From Uranotaenia lowii (taxonomy: Eukaryota; Arthropoda; Insecta; Diptera; Culicidae): a stretch of 64,000 nucleotides of DNA. Positions 24,688 to 37,694 of the stretch are shown here, one piece after another. A program made the translations under genes and the position numbers. How positions within the stretch are numbered: the first letter of the stretch is position 1; each line of letters starts with the position of its first letter. The notes beneath the pieces were generated by a model that saw nothing but the letters and a program-made list of their open reading frames with translations, was not told the origin of the DNA and searched no databases. The stretch spans positions 26,200,002-26,264,001 of the forward strand of contig NC_073693.1 in assembly GCF_029784155.1 (NCBI RefSeq), written 5' to 3'.

Positions 24688-24735
24688 ACAAACTAAAATT
24701 AATCTTTACACATTTTGATGAAGGAATTAACCAAC
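24688..24735 (+). repeat. right copy of a direct repeat flanking the foldback element
   Basis: Partner of 24339-24378: ACTAAAATTAATC, then GAAGGAATTAACCAAC. Together they suggest a local duplication spanning the insertion site. Confidence 0.7.
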
Positions 24736-24949
24736 ATGATTTTTTTTGTCTTCAAAGCATAACTCATTTGAAATGATTTTTTCTGAAGAATCTTTCGTTG
24801 CCATGCATAAATTTGAAAAAAAATATTAAAATTTTAGCAAAATGTCGATCATGATATTGTAATGAAATTTGTTTAAATAAACTTTGAAGTATTATTTGTT
24901 CTTTTTCCTTGTTTTTTTTCTCTGGTTGATGCTCTTTTTCATTAGGGTG

Positions 24950-25250
24950 TAAATGGTTTTATTCAAAAATTTCATGATCAACCATGGAAAACCGATCATA
25001 TTGATTTTTTAGATTGGCTCAGAAAACTGACTTGTCCAAAATTTCAGCTCAATCGGACTTAAAGTCTTGGTTTTTGACCCACAAAATTTTAATTCTGAAG
25101 CCAAATGGTTTAGAAATGCATGAAAAGTCAAAATTCTGGTGTTATCTCGAAAAACATTTTCTCCCAAAATTTGACTTTCTGGGACTTGGACGGTTTTTCG
25201 AAAAACGACCGGCTATCTGAAAAAAGTTCCGGATAACACCTCTTAGGTAT
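24950..25250 (+). repeat. diverged dispersed repeat (partner at about 41480-41600)
   Basis: The words AGAAATGCATGAAA, TCTGGTGTTAT and CGAA(A/T)AACA, then CCAAAA and GGA(C/G)TTG(G/A)A, occur in the same order and spacing at 25111-25195 and 41490-41570. The open frame of 68 codons here is not preserved in the partner, so this is a repeat rather than a gene. Confidence 0.55.
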
Positions 25251-26090
25251 TTTAAAAAATTTGATAGTCGATTTATGACAAACACCTTTTTGAGATATCA
25301 ACGTTTCAGAATCGCCATTTCAGAATCGTTTTTTCTTCACCAAGATCGTTTGAACAAAGATGGAAAAATCAAATCGAAATTCTTATAAATAGAATAAATA
25401 TGCTTTTATGATGGACGATCTTTTTCCATGGGAAAAATTATCAACCTTTCGTATTTAAATGCAATATTTTTGAATAGCTTGTGCTCACAGATTATGCACA
25501 GAATGGTTTTTCTGTGGTTTCTGTCCCTTAAACAGAAAAGCAGATAAATACTTGCATAAAAATGGTATTTTCTCAAGCGCTACAATTCAGACATGCAGCA
25601 GGTAATGATTTCGTTCAAAGTCCTTCTAAAAAAAAACCTCTGATTGAACACTTAGAGTTTAAAAGGTCTTTAATTTGATAAAAAAATACTTTTGGAAGGA
25701 AAAATGTCTTAGTTTAGGTTAAAATATTTAAAATTAAAAGGTGTTTTAAAATGTCCAAAGATTGTTCAAAATATTTTTTAAACTTTAACTGCTTTAAAAA
25801 CTTTTCTGTAGTAGTGTAATATTGAAAAACGACTTTTTTAATTGTGAAAAACACTACTGAAGTATATGATGTTTTAAAATTGAATCTGAAAGAAAATTAA
25901 AAATTTCAAGCGGATTAAGACTAGTCAATCAATTGGAGCTTCAATCGAGAGCAGGCAATTGAAACCCAGCGTTGATTAATTTCGATTGAATGAACTCGTA
26001 TTGATAATTGTTAAAAATGTTACCATTTACAAATGACGAGTTAAGCTGATTGATGGCTAAATTGAACAAATTCATCGGCAATTAAACTGT
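25251..26090. other. AT-rich non-coding sequence
   Basis: No supported gene, RNA or element. Confidence 0.5.
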
Positions 26091-27105
26091 GAAAAATCTG
26101 ACAACCAGTAGAAGGGATAGAAGGGGTCATTTGGGATCAACGGGGGGTTTGGCCTATCAATCAATGTCACGTTCGGTCGGAAATCCTTAATACATCGGCG
26201 GGCTGCACTTCCAAACATCTGCTGCTGTTTTAATTTTTAAGCCCGCAGCTTCCCCCAATCTAGTAAGTCATCTAATTGATTTCACGGCTCGTGCTCCAGT
26301 AACACCGTATTGTGCGGAAGTTTTGACGAAGAAACGAGCTACTAACAAATAAAAAAATTGAAACATTTTCTGCCCCAACATCCCTATATCTATCTGGCTA
26401 CGTCACATCACATCGATGACCAGGCCAAAAGCTGCACAATTGAATTAAACTGTCAAAGCAGAAAGTGATATCCGAGGCAGATTCTAAAGTGCCCTCCCCG
26501 AAAACACACCCGTACAAAGTTACACGGATGGACACATACACATATGTAACAGGGTAGAGACACAAACACATACCCATACATACAAACACAGTCAATCGCT
26601 CCCGTATACTATTGTCCGGTATCGGTTTCCGGAACCGTCCATGGTTTTGTTTTAATCGATTCGCCCCCGCCTTCCTGACTTCAACCCTCAAACAGGAGGA
26701 TCAAATTCAACGGTTTTAAACTTCTAGCCCGGCAACACTCTTGGCCGGAAGTTGGCCGGGAACAAAAAAAAAACCCGGCAGTGGTTCATCCGGAATGCAA
26801 AAAGACCAGCAGAAGAAAGAGTTACAAAGCCACTGCCTTCTAAATCGATTATTGCCAATCGATTCAGTTTGGCTTTTTGCAACGGTCCCTCTTCTTCGGT
26901 CACTTCTTCAAGCTTCCTGTTCCGGGCTTCCACTTTTGAGTCCACGAGACGCAGGGGGTCAGGATGCGTCGTCCTTGTCTCAATCCATTGGCAGTGTTTA
27001 GTGGTTCGCTGGTTCCGATTCTGGAGAATATGTGCATTCGGTTTGACTCGGTTCCGGCAATGTTACCAGTTTTTTCGAGCTGTCTAATTAAATGATTTTT
27101 TTTTT
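26091..27105. other. higher-GC island, function unknown
   Basis: GC content is well above the flanks and several small open frames overlap on both strands (the longest about 111 codons at 26752-27087 +). None has a recognisable domain and none is clearly favoured. A CA-rich simple stretch lies at about 26530-26595. It could be host regulatory or untranslated sequence; no function is assigned. Confidence 0.35.
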
Positions 27106-27213
27106 CAAATCGAAAAAACCAAAATAATGAAATCAATAACTTTTAAGTTAACCAAAGTTTTACAAAAAAAAGATGTAAAGAAACTTAATTTGAACAAAAA
27201 TCTTAATTTAGTA

Positions 27214-27780
27214 GAGGAGAAGCGGGCTAAATACGCATACAAAGGAGAATGATTATTTATACTAATAACCCAACAGATAAATGTCTGAAACTATATACAC
27301 ATGAGCAGACATCCGTCTTCTATGAATTTTGAAATTTAAAGAATTTTTTTAGTAATTTAGTAAGTAATTTTGATGTTGATATCTTCTACAGTTTTTGAAC
27401 AAATCAGTTTATAACAAATATTGTCAAAATCGCCTGAGGGCTACACAATTTCATGTTTAAAGGAATATTACAAATCACTTGAAAATTTGTTCTTATATTT
27501 TAACTGAAAATGGTAGAAACTGATGATATGCTATCGAGAAAGCGGAAACTTTGGCGCAATTTTATGTATTACTATGCCTTTTGCATGAAACATAGTAAGA
27601 AATGCCATTTATTGGATATATGAAATATCATCATATGATTTTTTTTGTACAAATCAGTACTAAGTTACTCATTTTTCACTCCAAGAATATAGTTGAAGCG
27701 TAGATATATTGTTTCAATGATAAAAAAAAAAATAAGTAACCTTTTTTTCATGATAGAGGTATTTGACCTGGTTACCAACT
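27214..27780 (+). repeat. copy of the interrupted inverted-repeat element found at 43444-45603 (right end missing)
   Basis: It starts TA-GAGGAGAAGCGGGCTAAATACGC, matching TA-GGGGAGGAGCGGGCTATATGCGC at 43442. Further shared words in order are AACTATATACAC(A/G), GCA(G)GCATC(C/T)GT(C/T)TTCTAT, GTTTCAATGATAAAAA and ATTTGACCTG. The copy fades out near 27780 and no right terminus was found. Confidence 0.55.
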
Positions 27781-30700
27781 TTTTCTTATTTATAACATTT
27801 CTAAGAGCTCCAAATTGTTAAAATATATATACAGTACCGTTCATAATTGTATAGAATTTGGAAGCATACGCACTGTCACTTCGACTTTGAACTTCCATAA
27901 CTTTTTACTCAGATAATATTTTTTGATCAAATTTCATGCGAAAGATAGATCAACTATCACACTATCAATATCACAATATCACAGTAATTCTACGAAAATC
28001 GAACTTTTTAGACTTTTACAATTCAAACTGCAATATCACAGAAACTACGCTACGTTTTTTCTTGAAATATTGCAGAGTGATTATTGAAACACAAAGTTAG
28101 CATGTCTGACGTTTTTGAAAAGTTCTATTGATGGAATCAAAAATTAAGCGAGGTACAATATTTCAGGCATGAGCCTAAAAGTGCGATTTCTACAGAATGT
28201 TGGACGCAGACATTTTGATGAATCAGGCATTCCGTAAAATGGCAGTCTGTGCATTTTATCCGATGTGCGGGAAAAAATTAAAATTTAAAGATTTTCATCT
28301 TCATATATTATTGTAACAAAAGCATTCTGGAATATACATGGAAAATTGTACAAACCGTAAGTTTCATAGCGTTTTCCTCTATAGAAGCTCTGAGGTATAA
28401 GTACCTTTCTGTTGATGTTTATGAATACATTATCGCCACTTGAGTGTCCTGTCTCGGCATTTCCCAACCGAGAATTCCCGAGATTAAAAAAACATAAAAA
28501 TTATCGAATCACGGGAAACGCTTAATAATTCCAGCAGTTCTTGAAGCCAATTAAAAATGCTAACTGAATAAAAATGTACACGATCTAAATTTTAAGAATG
28601 GGTTTGATTGAGCAAGGAAAATGATAGCTCTACCATGTTACTTGGCTTGGATTTAGTTTCTTTTCCCTTAAACTGGTTAAAACATTGAATTTTGATTAAA
28701 AAAAAACTTTTTTTCTTTCGAAAACTTAGTCTAAAAATGAAAAACGACAAAGAATCTATGAAAACAAATAAAGCCAATAAAGAAATGCCACGAAAAGAAT
28801 CCGAAAATTCTATTTTGCAACACTCATCATCCAGAGCTTCCGTTTCGTAAACTGTTGACAGTAGTGAAATTGTCGGCAAAAAAATGACATTTTCTGAAAA
28901 AGGATAGTTATCTGTAAATTTATAAGATTTGATAAATCACCTGAAGTCTAACTAACCAGCTTCTATTGATGTTAAAAAATCTTTTTCGATTATTTCAAAA
29001 TTATGCAGCAAGAATCATTCGTGTTTGTCGGTAAAAGTATTGATTTTTTAAGGCTTGGGTTTTGACATTGCTAGAAGTTTGAAATATTTTGCAAAACTAT
29101 TACCTCAAAATTTATAGATGCCATGTAAAAGAAAAATCGTAAGCAGTAAGTTAGAGAATCTTCATATAATTTTTGTTTGGTTCCTGAGAATTCCCGAGAA
29201 ATGGATCATCAAATTTCTTGATTCCCAAGAACGCTAAAAAGGTCGGAAAATGGACACTTTGATCGTCACGACGGGTTTTTTGGGAGAAAAGAATAAATTT
29301 AAATGTCGTTTAAAGACTAGAATTTTGCATTTTAAAGCTATACTCAGTCATGTCTCTTAAATATTTATTGGAAAAAAAATTTCAAGAAAAAATTGTAGAT
29401 TCATTAAACGCTATTTGCTATTAGCTGAAAAATGGCAAAAACCGCAATTAAAGACGATGGTAATATTTCTGAGATATGAAATTCAACCTTATTTTAGGAT
29501 TCATGAATGATTGTACATTGTTAGTGTTCAAATTTGATATTCATTTTTTGTTCAAATGGCTCTTCAAATAAGCAGCAAAATTCCTAAAAGATGTCTTAAC
29601 TGTGCAGTTCACGAAAAGAATTGAGCACCTTTGTTTAAATCTCAAATGTTAAGATTTCGAAAAAAAATCTAGAACTCTTGACGGAATATTGTAAATTAAT
29701 GTGCATTTCACCAAATGTATGAGACATCATAGCCTTTAGGCCTTGTCACTAAAGCCTGCATGGGATTTTTTTTTTAATTTATCACAACTTTAATTTAGAC
29801 CTTAAGTGAGAGTATTGACTAAATAAACTCAAGTTTTCCAACGTATTACGATTATATGCAAATACAATTCAACACGATGAGTTTGAGTTTTGAGATTAAT
29901 TTTGGTATTTTTCGATAAAAGTTTCTTTTTGCTGGTTCATCCGTTAAACGGAAAAAGTAATAGAGTGATTGAACCACACATCGGGCAAGCGCAATGAGAG
30001 ATTTGACAATATCCAAAAATGAGCCAGAAATAAAATGTTAAATTACTTTTTTCAGTAAGTCCATTCTCTTATTGCTATTAATGTGAAAAAACAGATCCGC
30101 AAACAAGAACACCTACTCGTGTCAAATTTGATAACAGTTTCATCGTCGTCCTTGATCGTAAAGTAAGTTTCCTTCATTCAGTTATCTTTCAAATATTTTT
30201 TCTGTTTTGTATTACTCTGAGTAATTCTGGCCCGTCCGAAAGACTCGTTCAAGGGGGCAGGGGGTTTTTTGAAATTAAAAATATGCTGAAAATAATAACA
30301 ACTCCGAAAATGCACAAAAAATTAGGAAACTGATTTCTCATGTCATTTTCTTAGTTATGAGTCATAACCATCACAGTAACTCGAAAAAATTATAAGTTTT
30401 AATGATTTGATTAAAAACACATAAGTTCCAAAGTTTCAAAATAATGTTTTTTTTTCGGAAAGCTATTGAAAAAATATTCAAAATGGTGATCCTTATTCTG
30501 AAAAACAAGTTTTAAGTCAATATTTCCGAAACACCAGAAAAAGAATAGGAATGAAAATTTTCAACTAATTCAGAATTTTAAGCTTCGGACAAAAAAATCA
30601 GAAGACTGAAATAAAATACATAAAATATAACACCAGATTTAAAAATAAATTAAACTCGAATTCCAAAATAAATTTCAGATAAGGTTAGAAATTTACCATA

Positions 30701-33530
30701 ACAAAATAAGTTCAAATCAAGATTTGAAATGTTAAATTTTTTAGAAGTAAAATTAACCGTTTCAAATTTAAAAGAAATTGTTTAAAACACTAAGATATTG
30801 ATTAAATTCAATCTGATAAATGAAAATATTTAATTTTGTGTCAATAGAGCAAGTGATAACTTTAAAAAATGAAATCCTATTTCTATAAATATCCTTACAG
30901 TTATAGAAATAAACGGATAAATAAGTTTATATTAATAACTTAGTAAATTTAAAAATAAAAAAAATAAGGATTTCCAAACTGTGACTGGAAAAAAAAAGGA
31001 TTTACTAATTAAAATAACAATGCATATTAAATATACACTTAAGGTTGCTATAAGGAATCTTTTTTTATACTTTTCATAGTATTATTAAAAAATCATTATC
31101 GATTTTAACAAGATTATTTCAAATAAGTGAAACGTTTCTTTAAAAAACTATGAACTTACAAATTTACACGAAAGTTAAAGCTGATTTTGAATTTGTTCAT
31201 AACACTTCATTTAATTTAGAAATAATATTTGGATGATGATGACGATAAATGATCAAAAAAGTTAAATTATTCAATTTATTTAAGTTTGGAAAAACAAGTT
31301 TTTTGACATTACTGAAGAAAGTAAATAAAAGCTTTTGTTTCAATACACAGATTTGTAGAAGTCCGCAAAACGATTGAATTTTGACTTATAAAAATATCTT
31401 TAATTCAATTCATTTAATACTTACTGAAAACTTCTCAAAAATTCAACTATTTTATAGAGTTTGAAAATTTTACCAGATATCATCTCTAGTTCTTGATAAC
31501 ATCTCTAGTTTATTCCGCAGAAAAAAAAATTATTTCGGTTAAGTCAAACTTTACCTTTACTAATTTTTTTTGGTATTTCTTAAATTTTTGTCAAAAAAGC
31601 CGAAATGTTTTTAAATTTTTATTTCATTATTTTTAAAAGTTTAAGAACCCCGAAGTTAATCAAAATTGGAACATGAATTCTTTGCACCTCAGAAAAGTGT
31701 GAATTTTGTGACCTTGTGTAATTTTTCAAACCCTTTTTGAATGTGTAGTTGAGCATTTAGAAGAACTAGAAATACTAAATAAAATTAAGGCTCAAATTTT
31801 TTTTAATACTTCAAATCAACATTAAATTTGTAATGATATAAACGATTTATTTTTATCAATGTTATAAGTAATAAAGTATCGGATGAACTTGTTAAGAAAC
31901 TCTTCTTAATAAATACCAATTTTAAAGACATGGTAGGGATTTTGTGTGGCAGGATTTGAGTTTCAGTTCAAAAGGTTTATAAAATTGCCGATCAAAAATG
32001 ACAATTGAGAATAAGTTTGTCGTGTCGTCAAATGAAATGTCAAAAGTCTAGAGATATTTAAGTCTAAATACCGCCAAAGCGAGCCAATTTTCTAACATAT
32101 TTATCAATACTTATTTTGAAACACCTTAAAGGATCATGTAATTTCACGATTAAATGATAAATTCATTTCCTAAAGAGATAATTTCACTTGAATTTACAGG
32201 ATTTTGAAACCAGAAATTTAAGGTGAGCGGCAACTTTCTCTTTATTTCGGATTTCTGGTCTCTTCTTCCATTCAAATATTGGTAGACCTTAAATAAAAAT
32301 TTCTCCAAACAGCTCAATTATTTAGAATTGATTTGATTTGATTTCCATTTTGATACTTGCAAATGCCAATTCTTATTATTCTTTGCAATCGGATGACTGA
32401 TTAGAATCTAAAAGCTACTTATATTTTAAACACGGTAAACTTCGTATCCTTTGGAATTTTAACCATTTTTTTAAAGGATTTTTTTTCGCTCATCGTATGT
32501 TCAGATTTAATGTGCTCATCCATGGAATTACTCCACATTTTTAACGTGTTTTGCTCAAAGTCAGAGGTTAATTAACAATTGAACAGCATTTTCATAATTC
32601 TTGCTAGTACACTTACTTTAAATAAAACCCAATGTCCACTTTCTTTCGTGGGCAGTCCTTATGCCTTATCTTTTAAATTATAAAAAATATCAGTTTTCTT
32701 TATCACAATTTTTCACTTTGAAGAAGTTGGTGAAAGCAGAGTTTGAAAGTTATTGAATATTCATTGACATTATCTATCATATCATATCATTATCATCATA
32801 AATCTTTGATAAATTTAAACACAAGTTTTGTGTTTTCTTTATTTACCATAATTTTTGGAAAATTCCACTTTTTCCAATAAACTCAATTTTTCCAACAAAT
32901 ATCAAAAATTACATTAAAATTTAAAAATATTTTAAATGTAATGATTCTGGTCAAAAGAACTATTATATTAAGAAAGTTGATCTTTTACTACAAATTTGCT
33001 ATCGAATAACACACATAATTTGTTACTATTTTTCCAAAGCCTTCAAACTTTTAACTAGAAAATACCTTCAAATGAAATATCTCAACGAAAAGAGGAAAGA
33101 ACACTGCTGAAAATTCTAAAATTTTCCTTTAATGAAAACTTTGTTTAAAAAAAAGATTTATTTTTAAAATTTCCGCAATTAACATGCTTGATTTAAAGTT
33201 GGCTTAACTGTATTTTTTTTTTCAATCTATCAACACTGCATCGTTCTTACTTAATATTACCTGCGATATCGCCTAAAATTTCCTAAAAAAAATTTAACTT
33301 CGCGATTAAAAATCTGGGCTTTGTTCATTTAAGCAAATGCAAAACTTTCAGAAAACAAAATTAAAAATTTTCATATAAAAACGTAAGGTAACCAGCTAAA
33401 GGTGAGTTTTGAAAATATTTTCAAAAAATTTTATTAAGTCAAATCAACCAATAAAAAACTATTGAAAACAAAGTTGATATACAAATCTTGTAATCTTCGT
33501 ATTCTTTTGATGAAAAAAAATCAATGATAA
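27781..33530. other. long AT-rich non-coding stretch
   Basis: Very AT-rich, with many short homopolymers and no open frame that looks like a protein. A 13-bp word GAGAATTCCCGAG occurs near 28470 and again near 29187, each within MITE-like G/C-rich patches, but no matching termini could be fixed. No RNA gene was recognised. Confidence 0.5.
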
Positions 33531-34529
33531 CATGAGGTTCAGTTCGGATACGTTTGACAAAAATGAACAATCTTGTATTTTCACCTTAAAACTGAGTGTA
33601 AGCTCGAATTCGACCGCATTTTCACGTACACAAATGCCTCCAAAACCGATAACTTATGCTTTCAAACATGAGAAAGGTTTTTTTTTAGTTTTATATTTGA
33701 CACTTTACAATTCTTGTCCTTGGTACCCGTGTCTAAGATTGAACTATCGTTTAAAATTGAACAGTAATAAAAACATAAAAAAGATGAAAGATTTTCAACT
33801 CAGATATTTCGTTTGGATATCCAAGTGTATTATTTCGGACTTCAGTGTAACAAAATAGTTCAATTTGTGTCCTAGTCGCAAATATTTGTTCACAAAAGTT
33901 CTCACACAAACTTTGCTCAAAATATAAAATACAAAATTTTCAAAAAAAAAAAGCAGGAGCCATTTTTTTCAAATAAAAAACCCCATGAGTGCTCTTTACT
34001 TTAGATTTTTGGATTAAATTATAGAAAAAGGTGGATTTTAAATGTAAATTAACATTCCTGAACACTTAAACACTCCACAATCAATAACTTAGTCGTCAAG
34101 ATGCTATTTCTAGACTTGGTACAATCAGCGATGAGAAGTTTATTAACATTTTTTAAATCAAATAATAATCACTCTGCTTACGACTTTACAACTGTGTTTT
34201 TTTTAACATGTATTACTAAGTTGTCTCCGACAACGTTGTAACCAAAGAATTTTCCTATTAGATCAAGCTATTGGCATAAGGAGTAGGAATAACGCTTAAG
34301 GTAAGACAAGAATTTTAACAGTGATTAGTTTGTGTTTCCTTTGAAAAAAACCATGAAAAATGTAAAAAATCTTAAAAAAAATATGTTCTAGAACTACTGA
34401 TAGATTTTTATAAATTTGGGCTGAAATGAAAGGGGAAAGTCTGAGTTTTTGAATGGAGCCGAAATAAGCGATGCATTTTTTTTGTTGAAAAATAAAGTTT
34501 TCTCAGAGAGACACCGTGGGCCCGTGAAA
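33531..34529. other. AT-rich non-coding sequence
   Basis: One open frame of about 108 codons (33532-33858 +) has no recognisable domain and an AT-driven composition. A segment at about 33700-33745 resembles 40300-40345 (GACACTTTAC, CTTG, CGTGTCT). Nothing else is supported. Confidence 0.45.
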
Positions 34530-34625
34530 AAGCTGTGTTGGCAAAGTAGTTGCCTCCTGAGCTGACGTTCTTGTGTTTGAGCCCAAGAGTAAACATCATA
34601 TACAGTTGTACCGGTTTTTTTTTTT
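34530..34625 (+). repeat. possible tRNA-derived SINE remnant
   Basis: TGGCAAAGTAG (34539-34549) fits the pol III A box and TGTTTGAGCCC (34574-34584) partly fits the B box, followed by a T run near 34612. The A-to-B distance (35 nt) is shorter than usual and no cloverleaf forms, so this is a weak call. Confidence 0.35.
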
Positions 34626-35285
34626 GAATAGCCGTCCAAATGACACAAAGGTGTAAAAAGGACTGTAAACGAAAGAAAAAAGTCTCTCAAAACAGTGAGC
34701 TTTATCTTTATACTTTATTTCAATAATGAATTTTAAATTTTATTGTGAAGAATTTGAGGTTTGATCTCTTAAACTGCGAGATTAAAAATATATTGCCTCA
34801 GCGCATGCAAAACTCAGATGATCGATATCTATAAAATTTAAAAAAAAATTCAAATTACGTAATACGATATGAAGTTCTGTTGGTTGCTGTTCATAAAAAG
34901 TAAAATTTTAAATTTTCATAAATAAATTTAAATGGTTTTCCAGCTTCCAAGGCTATGAATTTAGTTTTTATTTCACATCTGACTCGCAAATCATATGAAT
35001 TATTTACCATTTATTTTAAAAACGTTATTATCAATTTTAGTATAAAATCGAACAAAACATTGATTTGGGATCTTTATAAATTCTCGTTTTTTCTGGCCAT
35101 CGTTAGTCGGAAACTAAATCAAAGATTTTTTTTATTTCGAAGAATTTTTTTTTTAATTCTTTCTTATGAAAGCATGGTATCCGGTCTTTCATCTTTTGAG
35201 ATTATTTGTCCAATTTTATTATATTTGAATAAAATTTAGGTAGCTTTGAACATCTCAGAATTCATGCTGCACATATAAAAATGGC
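34626..35285. other. AT-rich non-coding sequence
   Basis: No supported gene or element. Confidence 0.45.
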
Positions 35286-36245
35286 AACCCTGTCTATCAA
35301 TCCTGGGCCATCTTTCACAAAACCAGATCCTTCCCGGCCAAGTTACTGCATTTTTAAAGTGTTTTTATCAAATTTGCAATTTTTATCGCTTCCTCCGTCC
35401 GTAGTGGATCCAGGTTGAAGAGGTCGGAATTTTTCCAATAGGCACCAATAGCATCACCTAACATCACCCACAGACCCACACACAGACATAGAAATATGTA
35501 CATTTATCCATATCGAAGTACTCGGCAGCTGACTTCCGTCAAAAGGTTTTCCGGATTTGAAAGGCGAATGTGATACACCTTTGGGAGTTCGTTTTGGTTT
35601 TCTGGTGCCGATGTGAATGGTGGTTTCCAGAAGGGTGCCAAAATGAGGAGGTGAGAAAGAGGGGGACTCGAAAGCAGAACACTACTGCTGCACCGATCTG
35701 TAGAAGTGTAACACCGGAATGGCTGATAGTCAATGAATTGTAAATTTTTGTTCTGATTCGTTCTGTCGTGTCCTTCGGAATGTCGGATTGCCAATAATCG
35801 AGCGATGCCAATCGGAACAAGTTTTGTGATGATGCAGTTTGCAGGAATGACGGCATCCGAGAGAAGGACGATGTTGTTGATGATGATGACGATGATTTCG
35901 TTCTAAGGTAGCGGATGTACAAGAGTTCCGTGTTAGTTGGATCGCCTTCGCGTTTTGTCGTCCTGGCAAGAGATTTCAGATATTGTGAGATGGTTGCTGC
36001 AAAAGTGGTGGCCACTCGAGCTACTCTTCTCGGGAAGGACCCTGGCTCAGCTTGGTTCAAGTTGATGTTATTTATTTTTGCTTCCGATACAAACTGACAT
36101 GGTACACGTGTGCAGTGTAACTACATTTTCCGGGTATTTTCGCCTGGTTTCTCGCTGTTAAGGACCAAAGACAAGAGCCAGGGATGGTTGGTTGCAATCT
36201 TTGACGGTGGTTGAGATCTTCAAATTGGCACCCACTGGAGAAACA
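35286..36245. other. higher-GC island, function unknown
   Basis: This is the clearest GC-rich island of the window. The longest open frame (173 codons on -, 35539-36060) contains a Ser run and no recognisable domain. It overlaps other open frames on both strands, as expected when GC content rises. Trinucleotide-rich stretches (GATGATGATGACGATGA, about 35875-35895) are present. Host regulatory or exonic DNA is possible but not shown. Confidence 0.35.
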
Positions 36246-36906
36246 TTTCTCTCGGCAGCCGTAAGCTAATCAATGTACATGTTTTTTTCATGTTTGAAGA
36301 TTTTTTTTTTAGATTCATGACGGTGGTTCTTGAAGTTCGAAGCTCATTCTTTTACCAGATAGCGGTCATGAAGTTTTGATATGAAATCTTGACATTTTTG
36401 CTCATAGGTTCAAGAATTCGGTTCTAAAATCAAAGCCAAGGAAGGTATGACTTTTCTTTCACGTATTGGCGATTTCAACGATTTTAAAAATGCTAAACAA
36501 GCATTTCAGAAGTTACCTGCGTATCCAGACTGATTTTTTTAAAATCTGACAAAATCCGGGTTAAGACTTTAAAATAATAAAACTTTATTTAAGTTTCACC
36601 TCAATTTTGTGGGAATAAGTCCGGGAAATATACAGACAGTTTTAATCAAAACCTATTTTTTGAAACCGGTCTGAACTTATTTGTAATTTTTCATATCAAG
36701 TCCGAGCAAGTCCCGATATGGAAGGCTCATACTAGCCAGAGAGTAAAAATTAGTCTTAGTTCGGAAACTTTCTTTCGGATGAAAAAACAACAAAAATTTA
36801 GAAGTCTAAATCGCTAGCTTTGCATAGACAATTTTAAATCCAGAAATTTCAACACTTACCGTATCTTCTTTTCAATTCATAAATTTTAACAGCTACCTGT
36901 TTATAC
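36246..36906. other. AT-rich non-coding sequence
   Basis: It contains CCGGG-type words at about 36545-36725 (AAATCCGGG, GTCCGGGAA, AGTCCGAGCAAGTCCCG) reminiscent of the degenerate element at 20.0 kb, but no termini could be fixed. Confidence 0.4.
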
Positions 36907-37694
36907 AAGACACTGCTGCAAAAAAATGACTTTTTGGACCCATATGTTTTCTAATGTCTTTTCGAACAGCAAGCATCAGTGTAAAATTTGACATGATTTG
37001 CTTTGGTTGATTCCTGAATAATTGCAACGCGATTCAATTTAGTATGGAAATTTGTATTCAGAAAATTCAAATACCCTTGAAATGTTGTTTGTCATTGATT
37101 ATTTGTTTTGCCTATTCTTAAGCCTTATTTTAAAGTTACATGAGAAGAAGCTTAGTCTTTTACAAAAAAAAGTTATAACCATTTCAAAATACAAATTTGA
37201 ATTCAATAAGCATCAGCTGACTAGAGCACAAATTTCAAGAAATGTTTTTGTCAGGTTTAAATTAATCAACAAATTCATTGGCTAGACGAAGTAGTTTTTT
37301 ACGATTTTTTTTTATTTCATTCTAACAGCCTTTAAATGAGCAGTCAAAAACGCCTAAATTGAAATAAAATATATAATATATTTCTTGCACAACATCGAAT
37401 ATCTGATCTGGGGTAAAAGTTAGGTTTAAGGGTTGTTGACATGAAATGTACTGCAAGAATCAAGAAATATTTTAAATCGAAAGATATATTTTTAGAACTT
37501 TCAGTTGATTTCTGGCGATTTTTGAATGAAAATTTTTATCATCCCACACCGATTTTCAAACGATATTAAAACTTGTTGCTCACTTCCAATTTTTACTGCT
37601 TTTTATTTGTGGCATTTGAAACAACCAAAAAAAGTTTTGGGAAGTGTAAAAATGTATAAATTTGAAACTGTCATACAAAGCTTGCAGTGGTCTT
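36907..37694. mobile_element. hAT-like MITE, uninterrupted copy
   Basis: It begins AAGACACTGCTGCAA and ends, reverse complemented, AAGACCACTGCAAGC. The interior matches the element at 47320-48736 over most of its length in the same order (ATGACTTTTTG, CCCATATGTTTTC, AGCAT..GTGTAAAATTT, TATGGAAATTTGTAT, CAGAAAATTCAAAT). Length 788 bp compares with about 817 bp for the other copy once its nested insertion is removed. Flanking bases TTTATAC and TATATAC are nearly identical and may be a decayed target duplication. An open frame of about 77 codons inside is not preserved in the partner. Confidence 0.77.

Noticed and set aside
27830..27860. Terminus of a mariner-like element (CAGTACCGTTCATAATTG)
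   Set aside because: It looks like a transposon end, but no matching right terminus could be found in the next kilobases.
28440..29270. Inverted-repeat element marked by GAGAATTCCCGAG and GTGTCC words
   Set aside because: The shared 13-mer is in direct, not inverted, orientation and the outer ends match too weakly.
35539..36060. 173-codon open frame on the - strand
   Set aside because: No recognisable domain, a Ser-rich low-complexity stretch, overlapping frames on both strands and a GC-rich background that lengthens chance frames.
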